Of a stretch of 64,000 nucleotides of DNA, positions 36,170-48,800 are shown in pieces. This DNA is from Larus michahellis. Its lineage: Eukaryota > Chordata > Aves > Charadriiformes > Laridae. The position numbers and the translations under genes were made by a program. The stretch spans positions 62,723,142 to 62,787,141 of the forward strand of contig NC_133896.1 of the NCBI RefSeq assembly GCF_964199755.1, written 5' to 3'. Below the pieces are notes generated by a model that ran no database searches, was not told where the DNA came from, and was given only the letters and a program-made list of their open reading frames with translations. The first letter of the stretch is position 1; the number at the start of each line of letters is the position of its first letter.

Positions 36170-39100
36170 TGCTCCATTTACTGCCTTGTCTTTGTGGCAT
36201 ATTCCTTTCCGAGGAAAATATGTTTTGGCTGTTGTTTCAAGCTGTGGTTGATCATATGACAACAATTAAGTCCCTTATAAGATTGCAGCCCTTCATTTAG
36301 CACACAATGCAAACCAGCTCAAAAGACAGATCATATTGCAGGCTTGCAATTTTCTACATGCTTTACTACAACAACCCTCTTTTTATCTGATTTGCTCCAG
36401 GGTTTGACAGCACTGGATTATAGACGTTTGCACACGTCATCACTTAACAAAAGTGTTAGTTTTGAGCTGTGTAAACAAAGGAGTGCGCCAGTTTCCACAT
36501 TGGCAGCCAATTTATTTCTCTCTATTGACTTGTTTCTTACAGGGGACTTAAGATGACTCCCCCTGTGCTGTATTTTTCAAGATGGGTTGTTAAAGCAGAC
36601 TGTGTAGAAATGCTAATACCTAATGAACTGAAAGAAGAGAGGAATCAAAACCGTCGAGATGAATTTGAAGTATCGATGTACTGTGATCTTTTCTAAATAT
36701 TCATGAATTACAAATCTTTCAAATTGAATAGTGTTAATCATAACAGACTGTTGGTTTTTTTTAACCACGGAGGATGTAAAATGACAACACAGCACACCAA
36801 TGGATTTGGAGGCAACAATGCTCCCTTCCATGGGGTGTGACCAAACAAGCCCCAGTTCCAAACCTTGCACCCTTGCTATCCAGCTCAAAGAAACCCACCT
36901 GGGGGTGTTCCCAGCAGGACACACGGTGGAACAGTCATCATGAGCCATGAGCCTGCAGTAGTCAGGCTTGAGAGCCATCTTCCTCCTGCAGTGAGCAGGA
37001 AGAAAATACAGCCCCAGGCAAAGCAGTTGTTCTGCTTTTTCCCTTGTGGTGCCAAGAAGCCATACTGGTGCTGGACACCAGTTACCAACACAGTTCGGAG
37101 ACTTTTTCCCTTCTAACAACAGCTTGAGTTTGAAGCAGCAGCTGGAGCTGAGAAGACGTTGGCACAGGAGTGTGTCCATGACCCAGGAGTAGCTTCATGC
37201 CACCAGTCCTTCGGGCATGGGTAACCTACAGTACAGACAAAAAACACGTGGACATGAATGCTCAGCATACGCACATCACTTTTGTTTCTTTTATTTCATT
37301 TATTCCCACTCAGGAGAAAAGCTGTCTTGAAGCAAGAAAGCCCAAACTAGTTTGATGCATTACCAAATGCAGAGAAAACAATTTGCTTTATGAAACAGCG
37401 GGCTGATTTTCTGCACAAACACATATTTTATCTTTATTGTGCCTTTCGACGTGATTGCAATGTAACTGAGAAGGGGATTACCTGAAACGGAATATCTGTT
37501 CTTTTTAGAGCTTCTTGGGGTTTTGCTTTTATGTGTGAGGTTTACATTTTAAGCGAGAAAAACAAGTTATCCTGTGACTACTGCAGGTGACAAGGTGGTT
37601 TGTTGTTTACTGTACCAAAGAGCGGTTCAAACATTCGGCTTAATTCTGTATTCAGCTCTGCCTTGCTGTGCGCAACTGAATAACGCAGCAGGGCCTGTGG
37701 CTCACTTGTGCATTTGTGGTATGGGGACGGCACTTCCCCACTCCACACGAGGACCAGGCCCACTTACAATCAAGGAGCATTCAGATAAAATACTGCTGAG
37801 AGGCAGGGTTGTTCTTATATACTTTGAGAAGAGCCCTGGCTTTCGTCTAGGTTATTTTTAAGACTTATTTAAAAGCCCAGAAATGTTCCGGAGTGCATTG
37901 TTGTTTTTTAAAAGGTTTTCCTGCAGAAGATGAGAGCGATTTTGGAGCAGAGCAGTGACTGCCCGTTCCCCAGCACAGCTGCTGAGCTGAATGGGACCAT
38001 GTTTTCTAGCTGGTGCTGTGAATGTGGTCACCAGATGTGGTCAGATCCAGCAGAGACCACTGTTACAGACTAGTAGACCTTGGTACAACACCCTGGTGTC
38101 TTTATCTAGACTTTAACCATTGCTGGAAGAGGTGTGACCTGACTGGGAACTCTTCCCAAGTCAGAGCCTCAGCGTGTACCTCCAGGGCAGACTCAGGATT
38201 GATGCCTAGGGAGAAGTGGCTGCTTCTGGATCTAAAGCTCATGCCATTGCTAGGAAGGTGTTTGTTTCTGAGAGCTGGTGACATGAGGTATATAATTTTG
38301 TGGGAAATTATTATGAAAAGGCCTCAGTGAATGAGCATGTAGGGAGGGAAAGGGATAACAAAATCAATCAAACTGGTTTCAGTCACTCACACTCATTCTC
38401 TCCTGGATTTTTTATTCTTTCCCATGATAGCCATTGCTGTGTGTTGCTAGGCCTTTCCGCCAGGATGACTTTGGTGCTGTGGAGGATGAGGAAAGCCAGG
38501 TATTGAGTTCTTCTCCAGTTTCTTAGGTCCTCCAGACTGGTGATGATGAACTGGTTTCTGGATTGAGCTTTCATAAACTTCAGGAGCCAACAGTTTCTTG
38601 GAGCCCAGCCTCTGGCTCCTGCAGCAAACAGCACTGTCCTCAGTGTTTACCCATATGATGGCTCTTCATCATGTCTTTGGCCAGCATGGAGACCTTTCTT
38701 CTCACCCTCATTCTTTTGTTTCTCCTGGAGCTTTCACACATGTAGACATTTCCATTCATGCTTCATTCTGATCAGTCTTTGCATTTATGTGTCAAATAAC
38801 TAAAACATCACAAGGTGGTTAAAAAAATGTAACAGACATAGTATCCCTTTGTTCAATCCCAAACACCTGGGCCTGAACGTACGTCTCCGTGGCTGAGAAT
38901 TTCACTGGTATTTTGGTTATTTTTTCCCTCCTGTGCTGGGAAGATGGAATGCTGGAACATCTGCACCCTCCTGAGATTGCACACACGCTGTCTGAATTTT
39001 TAAAGTGGAAACATAATGGTATGGATCTGGCAGCCTGGATCATGCATCTTGTTCAGCAGATGCCAATAACGGCTGTAGCTGAATATTAGATATTATTAAG

Positions 39101-42100
39101 AAGAAGATGTAAAATAAGACTGTGAAATAGCATATGTTGGCTGGTAGCAAATGTCTTCCTGATGCTTGGAAGCACGAGATTCATCATGGGAGTTACACGC
39201 TATTGCAGCATTGCTGCCAGCTCAGTGTACGCATTTCAGAACAGAAGGATTTTGGGAACCTTCATGAGAGAGACAAAAAACATCCCAGCATCTTTGCTGG
39301 CTTTCACCACCACCAACACACTTGAGTAGTAAAGGTTGACATATATACTTCTAGTCAAGAGCACATACCTATCGTAGCTCAGATTCACTGGCCAGAGATT
39401 TGCTGCACGGTAAGGTCAGGATCACTGCAGTGGTTGAAGCCACGAATGCTCCCTGCAGTTTGGTACTTGGTCAGGAAATTTTGAAGGATGAAGCAAATGA
39501 ACAGGCCGCATTTTTTTCATGGTGCTGGCACCTGAGTTGGCTTCACCTGGCCTATGAGGGGCCTGGTGGCTGTAGTGCCCAAGCCCGGCTCATGACTTTC
39601 CATGATGGCAAAAAGCCTTCCATGGGCGCTGGTGCTGCAGGACCTGTCCCCCAAACCTGTCTGCTAAAATCTTGCTGGTGTTGCAATGGGGATGCCTCCC
39701 CAGTGCCCTCGCTCCATCTCCCTGGGGTCGTCCCCACAAGAAGGGACGGGCAAGCAGCATCACTCGTGGCGGGCAGCCCCTGTGGAGGACCTGTAGGTGC
39801 CACAGGACCAGCACAGGTCAGCGCTGTGGCACCCCACCTGCAGTACTTCCTTCTGGGGGTGGAGGCAGGTGGAGAGGGATCTGCCTGTGCCCGGAGAGGA
39901 GGAAACCTGGCTCCTGGGAGGTGGATCCCAAACCCACAGCACAACATAACAGAAGGGAATGACACAGTCAGAAGAGAGGAAAAGTCTGCTCCTCCGTGCC
40001 TGAGACACTGCAGAGGTAAGAAAGCTTCACTCAAAAAAAAAAATCTAATCGAGCCTTGGCTTAGAAGTGAGGGAGTATCTGCTCATTCCTATGTCGTGTG
40101 TGTAAGCTCTCTGACTTTACTGACAAAATTCCCAGCTGATCTCTTGGGCATCATTTCATACTGTGTGCCCATCGCTGCTTCGCAGCCCTCCAGTGTGGGG
40201 TCACAGCATCCTTCTGCCGGGTCCCAGCAGCAGTTTCACTGCGCTCTCGGTAGCTTCCTGCTCTCTCGCTATTTTCCCCGCCAGCAGCAGCTTTGTCACT
40301 GAGGTTCTTTTGTCTCATGTAATTGGTATTTAGTATTTTCAGTGGGATTTACAAGTGGCGAGAAACCCGTGACTCCCAGAAGAGACGTGATAGACACTAG
40401 CTGCTCCATCAGGGCAAACGGGGCTGCAAATATTTGGGATGAGCAAACCATGGGTTCAATAGGAACCGTTAGGAGATTTACTGAAGCGTTGCATCTAAAT
40501 CTCTGTCTTTTGGACATAAATGCTAGACCAGAGCATTCAGTGCCAGAGACTTACCTGAACAGTGACTTCTTGTCTGCTTATGGATGAATGAATTTTGCTC
40601 CTGCTGCCCCCATACTCTGGAGATAGGGAGACGCAGATGCTGGCACAGATTTCTGGTGTTACTTGAGATGCTATAGCAGGTATCCCACCTGCTCACCCGC
40701 TGCTATTTGAGAGCAGTGTGGATGCTGTATAGGTGTTTTCCTCTATCCTGAGGCTTCTGGGGGTGTCTTGGCTACTGTGGGGTGTCGGAGATCGCATTTC
40801 ACCCTTCTGCTTGAGCACCTGAGCCTCACCAGCGGTCCTGCACAGCAATGCCAGAAATTGGGGTTTCCTCCCCTTTTCTGGAAAAGATGCAGCGCTTCCC
40901 AGAATGGTGGCACGTGGCCCAGAGCAGCTGAAAGCCAGTGAAATGCTCCAGCACCTCTCAGCAAAACTTAGCAGAGTATCCCAGCATCAGGATGTGGGGG
41001 GCAAGAGCCCAGGGCTTGATCCTTGTCCCGGGCATGCTCCAGCCTGGCCTGCCAGCCCCTTGGACTGTGCCCATCACAGGCTTCGGAGGACAGTGGCTGT
41101 TTAACCAGACACAGGTGTGATGTGGTAGCTTAGGGCAGAATGTGTTTGCAGGTCCCTAATCGTAAAGGAACAGAAAAGGAGAAACACAGATCCCCAGATT
41201 TTGTTATTGCAAAGCCCTTCGTGATTCAGCCACACAGTAAAGCTTTACCTCTTCTCGTGGGCTCTTCCAGGCACCTTGTTTGGTTGCTCTTGAGCCAGTT
41301 CCACTTGGAAATGGTCCCTAGCTGGTGGCCAGCATGGTCAGCTGGTGGCACCGTGTGCTGCTGGCAGCTCTTGCTGCCTCCGAGGACACTGCTGAGAGAG
41401 GGTTGTAAGCAAGACCCTGCACATCCTCTTGGATGCTGGACTGTAATGATCTGTAACAACAAGGTCAGTGCTCGTGACCTGACCGACTAATCTGCCATTA
41501 GCCATTAATGACGTCCTTATAGCTGTACCTCGGTATAATGCTTTTAAGGTATCCAGCCTGGGAGTATTGTAACTCTGCACTTTCCATGTTCATGCTGCCC
41601 TCTATCTCAGCTGGGGTTTTGTATCTTTCGTTAGGTGCTCTTGGTCATTAATTCCCTCAAGCTTTCACTGTACTGCAGCCTCCCCCATCACTGCTGGGTG
41701 GCCGTGAATGCTGCCTGGGCCAAGTCCAGCACTCCCGCAGGGAGATAATCAGAGGAGAGGATGTCCCTCAGAGGAGAGGCCCCCACCCCAGTGCCTGAGC
41801 TTGCACTCAGCAGGAAATCTTGTGGGTTAAAGCAAGCAGCACGCTTAATCCCTGCCCTGGGATTAAGATGAGTTTTTCTGACCAGGAAAAGTGGCTGCTA
41901 TCAGGTCAAGGGATCTGGCACCAGAAACCAGAAACACCGGTGGGGGAAGCCAGCCCTCCCCTGTTGCAATCCAGAACTCACGGCTGTGTTTCCTGCTGAC
42001 CTGAGAGGATGGGGATTAGCGCGGCGGGGTGTGAGGCAGAGGATCAGGTTTGCAGTGGGAAGCACTACGCTGTCAAGGTGCAGGCCGGGTGAGGAGGAGG

Positions 42101-42734
42101 TTGGTGCTTGCCTCTCACTAGCCATGCCTTCCCAGGGCAGCCGGGGCTAGGGGAGCAGGCTGGGCCACCCTGCTCCTCGGCACGGCTCTTGCTACCCACT
42201 GGCTCTGCCTCAGTGGGCGCTCCCATAAGGCTGAGCAATTACAGGGTGAGACATCTCTACCACCCACTCAGCCCCAGCTTCCACGGGGTAGCAATTTCTG
42301 CCTCCAACAGGGGCAACACGCTGCTGGTCATGTCATGTCTTGGCTCTTGGAGATGCCTCTGCATTTCACTCATCTCCGGGCTGGGGAAATGGTCACACAT
42401 ACTCTTGTGTTAGGGGTCTCCAGTCTTCCCTAAGGCAGTCCCTGGACTTTCCATGAAAACAGCCAGTGCAATGCAATGTTTGATATCTGTCAGTTCAACT
42501 AACTTGCCTTCTGATGTTTCTATGTATTTTTCACCAAAAAACACTATGGGAAGGGACGTGTCCTAATAGCTGCCTGAAACTAACACACGTGTGAGCACAT
42601 CTGAATGTTTCCACTCCAGCGCGGGAGGATGCTTTGCTGGCTTATTGCTCAGATGGCTTTGTGGCTGTCCAGAGGTTTCACAGCTAAATCCCAGCCTTGC
42701 CCAGCAGTGACGGCGGACCCCAGTAGGATCTGAG
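36170..42734. other. Intergenic stretch between ATP6V0A4 and SVOPL, with SVOPL 5' region
   Basis: No conserved gene was recognised here. Its 3' part must hold the SVOPL promoter and any untranslated first exon, but I cannot place them. Two open frames are long for chance but unrecognised: one on the plus strand at 39592-40302 and one on the minus strand at 36613-37179 (see findings). No CR1 or LTR copy was seen. Confidence 0.6.
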
Positions 42735-42813
42735 ATGGCCACTGCACCAAAAGAGGCAGAAAATGCTATCAGCTTGGAGGAAATCCACATGGAGAAACAA
42801 GAACCCCCAAAAG
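42735..42813 (+). CDS. SVOPL: SVOPL coding exon 1 (residues 1-27)
   Basis: It encodes the hydrophilic cytosolic N-terminus beginning MATAPKEAENAISL, poorly conserved but similar in length to human. The donor is AAAG/GTGAGT; G27 is split. The 5' end of the exon is not determined. Confidence 0.9.
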
Positions 42814-45800
42814 GTGAGTTTGTATTGGCAGGACTAGAAATTTGGGTCCTCATTTAGTCAAGGTAGAGGGAGGCTCCCCAGTCCTGGCACTCCAGCTACC
42901 TAAAACCTCTGTACATGGAGCCAGAAGCATCAGCTTCACACTGCTCCTTTCCCATCACAGCTACCAGACTGGTGGCTGCTACCTACAGCGGTGGGAAGAG
43001 CTGGCTGTCTTGGTTTTTCTCAGGCCTCTGCTTTGTGTAAACGTTTTATTATACCTGTAATTCAAGGATTCTTTCATTTGGGATAGTTTATTTTTAAAAA
43101 GAAAAATGTATTTTATTTCAAAAGCATTGTAAAGTGAAAGAAAATGTAGAAAAGCATAAAAAGAAAAGTTCTGCATCTGAAAAAACAAAATAATAAAATT
43201 TTATCCTGAAATTCTGCAGTAAGTTCTGTTCCATTTTAGAGGTAATGTCTTAGTTGGGAGATAAATGGCCTGACAGAAAAATTTATGTAGCTATGACTTT
43301 ACCTAAATAAGAGCTTAAAAGTGCACATATACTGAAAGCTTTCTGCAGGTCTGTTTATAAAGTCATCCCAGCCCTGGTCTGGAGATGCTTCATTTCCTCC
43401 TCAAATGGGGCAGAAAAGTCAGGAATAAAGGTTTAGGAGATAAAACTGAGCCCAGAGTCCCTGGTTGCGCTCGTCTTGCAGGGCTTGGACCTGGGGCAGC
43501 CCCCAGCTCATACCGCCCGTGCTGGGAGTGGGCCTGTACCCCAGGGGCGCAGAGGGGCTGACGCTCACAGGAGTTTGGGCAGGGGAAGGAAGTATACCAT
43601 TGCCCAGATGCAGCACCAGCCATGGGTTTCTGAACCATGTGGGGCAACTCAGTACAAGGCTGTCCTTCCTCCATGCCCAGCTTGTCCTCTCCTCACCTGG
43701 CTACTCTTTCAGCAACCCCGACATGCCCGGCCACCAGCATGCCCAGGGGTTGGTCAGTGGACACACAACTGGTAGAGGTGTCCAGCTTTTTTCCTGGTGA
43801 GGTCCCACAATAGCATGAAAAATGTTCACATTTCATAGAGAGGAGGTACAATTTGACTGCTGGTGTGGTTTTTGTCTCTGTCTTTCCTTCCCTTTGGTGT
43901 TCAGGGAAGAAGACGTTTACAGTGGAAGAGGCTGTGGAAACCATTGGGTTTGGGAGGTTCCACATCATGCTTTTCCTGATCATGGGCAGCACTGGGGTAG
44001 GTGTCTGCAGCCATCTGCACTGTCCTGGAAAAACACTCTTCTCATTTTTCACACGTACCTTCTCAAGCAGGATTTCTGCTGTTGTCATCTTTGTCCAAAA
44101 TCAATATTGGCTAAAATTGATATCAGACCTATTTCAGGGCAAAGCTGAGCAGGTTGGCCCAGAGCATCCTGGCCTGGCCCCTGCCTTGGTGCACTGATGG
44201 GACGTGTCTTCAATAGTGCCTGAGATTTAAGTTCAGCCTCCCAACTGCATTTTTCACACCATCCACAGGACACCCAAACCCTGTGCAATCTAGCATGGGA
44301 GGCCTGTCCTCCTCTCACCCTTGGCTATCTGAAAAATTTCCTAACTGCCAGGGTCTTGGCCTACCTTGTGTGGGAACTGAGGCAAAAGCCTGGGGCCAGG
44401 CTGCAGTAAAGATGCGATGGCAACATATCCACGAGGATCATTGCAGCTGAGGTGTAAGAGCCTGGAGCTATGTGTAAATGATAGGCTTATTTCTTAACTG
44501 AAGCCAGCTGCTGGGGCAAACAGCCAAAGGAGCAATGAAGTTTTTAATCAAAAACAGTTTTAAGAGGTCATCTTTGTGTTAGATTCAAATTCACAGCTGG
44601 GTACCTAACCAAGCAGCTTGGTTTCCAGAGGCAGTGGAAGACCTTCCACTGGCAAGCTGGTTAAGAGTCTCCTCTGCAAAGGATGAGTATTTCCAGCCTT
44701 CCTAGATACACAGTGTACCCAGATGCCCACTTTCTAGCTGCACCTTTCTCCCCTCCTCTTCTTGTTTCCAAGTGCTCACACCTTCCAGATCAGGCACAAG
44801 GTCTCAGACCACCATGGCTTCATAGGGCTGTTTTGACACGGTGGAACTGCCATGGCTCCAGGCTTGGTAGGACTGAGGGACTTTCCCCTGTGGGTTGCTT
44901 GTGGCTTCCCATCTTGCTAATGTGTACACTCATTCCTGAAGGTGGCTGAAGCCATGGAGATCATGCTAATAGCTGTTGTGTCCCCTCTCATCCGATGCGA
45001 GTGGCAGCTTCAAGACTGGCAGGTGGCTTTAGTGACAACGGTGAGTGACTTGCATTCCCTGCATACGGGTCATCCACTACATGAGCATTGTGCAGGGAAC
45101 CACCACAGGTTTTGTAAAGTACATTTCCCAGTGGATCAAATAAATTCCTAGGGCCTCCTCTCAGGGACAAGAACAGTACAACTGTAGAAAACTAGAAAGC
45201 AAATTGACGAGAGCAAACGTCTGTGTCCAGAGCTATAATGCCCAAACAAGCCCCCACTTCCATATTCTTATTTTGAAGTCCTTGCCATCCAGCCCTCAGC
45301 TTTGAGGGTTGAAGCAGTGAGTGCCTACATGGAGGAAGTCAACCCCTGAAAGCCATCTCGCTCATGGTTCTGGGCACTGCAGTTCATCCTGCTGCTTGGA
45401 AACCATTCAACTCACCCACGGTTCAAAGAGCAGAGCTGCCCGGTGCTGCCCAAAGTGGGCCCTCCACAGCTGTGTTTCAATTCCCCGTAGATGGTGTTTT
45501 TTGGCTACATGGTCTTCAGCATAGTTCTTGGGCTCCTAGCCGACAGGTATGGCCGCTGGAAGGTGAGTGAATGAGTGAACATGTCCTTTTCCCAAGCCCC
45601 ACGGAAGCCATGCACCCATCTGGGCCTGCAGTTTGATGACCCTAATTTTGACCCTTTTGCAGATTCTGCTGCTCTCGTTTCTCTGGGCAGCCTATTTCTC
45701 CCTGCTGACCTCGTTTGCCCCATCCTACATCTGGTTTGTGTTCCTGCGGGCCATGGTAGGAGGTGGCGTGTCGGGCCACGCACAAGGGTAAGGCTGTGCT

Positions 45801-48800
45801 TCGCTCCTCGTGGCACAGGCAGCCACAAGCCAACCTTCACGGTGGGGTTAGCGGAGGCGCCCACGGACCCAAGGGGGCTGAGTTCCTGGGGCTTGCAGCA
45901 AGAAAGGCCATTCAGCTCATTTTGTCTTTACCGTGGCAGAGCACCCGGTTTCCCTTGTGTTGAGCCTGATAAGCCATGGCTGTGCTGTGACCGGGAGAAG
46001 ACATCAGGGAAGGGGCCTCCACGGGGGCTGGAAGTAGAAAGGGGAGCGAATTCCCACACCGCCTTAAAACAACACACCGTTCTGCAATTTCACAGAATCC
46101 TGGTTGATTGACCTAAATTGCAGTTCCCAAGGACTCCCCAAGCCCAGGAATAGAGGGGGCAGCTGGTTTACATTAAGCCAGTGACAGAGGGATTATTAAG
46201 CACATATATTATAAAAACAATTAGACAGGTAATAGATGAGCAAAGGCTGCTTCCTCATAAAAAAGTCACAACAATTCTGCTTAGGTAGCAAATTCTTCTT
46301 GAACTGATGTAAAACGTTCCCACTTAAATGAAACTTTTTGCCCTGTTGGGGAGGAAAGGGGGACGTGGAGCCAGAGAGGAGAAATTTACAATATTAACAA
46401 CCACTTCACTAGGAGTGCGGCAAAATAAATTATTTCTTTCGACTCTCTCGGGGAGTCAAATGCAACATTTCAGCATCTTCCATGGTTCCTCGGAGCCTGG
46501 TTTCCTCCTGCCCACACAGGAAAGCCCCAAACTGGATGCGTTGACCCAAGAGCCCTTTGCTGAAGAGAAGGACAGGAGGGAGAGTGGTGCTGTTGGGAGG
46601 AGGAGGCACCATGTGCCTGGGTCACACAGACACCAAGCTCCAGGGGATGCCTCCCTCGCAGGAAGGCCCCTGTTCCCTGGCCATGGAAGCTACAAATCAG
46701 CCTAATGAGGATGGAGGGAAATTGAGTATTTTATAAAACACTTCAATAGCCGAGACAGAAGGAGCCAATGTGGGTCTCTCCTCACTCCCCTCTCTTTCCA
46801 GCCAAGGAAGCACAATTCACACCTGTGAGCCTGAGAGACGCCAGTGCCAGGCCCTCCCCCAAGGGCTATCCAACCATCGGATAAAAAGTGAAATGGGCCA
46901 TTTTCTTTATTTAGTGAAAAAAGATTCACTAAAAATTTCCACTTCTGTGGCCTGTGCTGACACCTCAGTCACCCCACAGGACCTTCCCGTAGGTTTCCTG
47001 ATGCACAGACTGCAGTGTTTACCTGCCTGTATCCTACAGCCGTGGCCTGGAAGGGTTTCACGCTGTCCATCTCCCTTACATGTAATTTGGTGCCTGCCCA
47101 AGTGAAAGGTACATTGAGCAGGGATCCCTCAGTGTCTGGGAGCTCAGTGGTGGAAGAGGGATGGTACTCTGTCTACAGGCAGCAACGTCCGGCACAGAGT
47201 GAGCTGAGCTGAACTGCTATTGATTAGTATAGAAATTCTCTTGGTTGCTGTATTTCTGCATTTTTTCCCCTTTTTCTGCAGGCTTATCATAAAAACGGAA
47301 TTTTTGCCTACCAAATACCGAGGATACATGTTGCCCTTATCTCAGGTAAGACTGAGCACGTTACCGTTTTTCCTAGCCCCAAGTCCCGGGAGATTTGTCC
47401 CACTGCCATTTGGAAGCCAGGCCTCCAGCACATCAGCCTTTTTCCCAGAGCATTCACATTTGTCTTAGCCCGAGCGAATGCCTGCTGCCTCCTGTGCCCT
47501 GGAGTGTGGCGACTGCATTAGTAAACGCGTACACAGGCAGCTGCCTGCAGAAGAGAGGCAATTTCTTCTCAAAGAATTGTATGCTCCATACGTTGCGTGG
47601 GGACTTTGAGTGATGGCTGCCACCCAGCCTCTTGGTTGCCCTATCGATAACCGTGCTGCCTGCTCTAATGGGGCCAGTGCCAATGGGCTTTCTGGCAAGC
47701 CCTGAGGCTAGTGGCACCACCAGCCCCCTCCAGGACTGCACTCATCCCTCCTCTCTTTGGGCTTGTTTAATAACAATTTATTAATAGGGCGATTCCCAGA
47801 TGAGGTCCTAATCTGTGCCTTTCACTGTCCCTGCTCAGGGCTTTGCGTGGGATAGGGCTACCAGAGATAGTCCCAAATTTGTCCTGAGATGTGCTGGGAG
47901 GGTTGTGACCGCTTGCTGGGCAAAGACCAGAGCAAGCGTGACTGGGGTTGTTGCTTACTTCAGATTTCTATGGTGGGCACTTGCTGCATGTGCAAATGAT
48001 CTGTGGAAGCCTCATTGAGCGCACAAATTCATCTGATTGTTGAACCAAGAGTGTTTGTATACGGTCTTGGTGGCAGGGATAATTTGCTTTTCATTACTGC
48101 CAGTTTGATCCCAGGCCTTCATTACCAAAGTGTCATCAGAAACACAAAGGTTTATAAAAAAGAACACTCTTGTATTTCTCCCCAGAAATTTGTTATTTCT
48201 GCCCGCAGATTACTCATGAACTTGCTGTGGCTTTTATGTATTTGTTTGTGCTTTGTGTTGGCTGAGCTCCCTTGGGTGGACCCCTGGAAAGGGACGCATC
48301 TTCTCATGGCAACAAGTGAACTTTGGGGAGGAATGTACTTGCAGATCAGGGGCCAGATTCTCCATTGGTATAACTTGGCATTGAGTCCTCTGGAGACCCA
48401 CCAACTCCCAGCAGTGGAAATCTGGCTTGCTTTTGCTGTCGATGCTTGTAAATCTGCTGCTTCCCAGCAGATATTTAGACAAGAGGAAAATTCAGGGGGA
48501 TGAGTATTAGCGGAGAAGTGACTGGAAGGACAAAAAAAGGGGCTTTAAGCACAATGGTAGCCACAGCTAGTTACATGTTTTCATCTGGAGCTAATGAAGA
48601 CTATCTTCATCTGTCCCTCCCCAGATTCTTGTCTGTCTTTCCCTCTTTCCTTCAATCCAAGCTCCGCTTCTCAGACAGACGCAGGATGGCTAAGGGTGAA
48701 CCGCAGTGCTCCCCATAACAGATCCCCACCTATCTGTGGAATCAGACCAGAAGGGAAGAAAACAGACAAATCGTTGCCATGTGTTCATATTTTAACCCCT

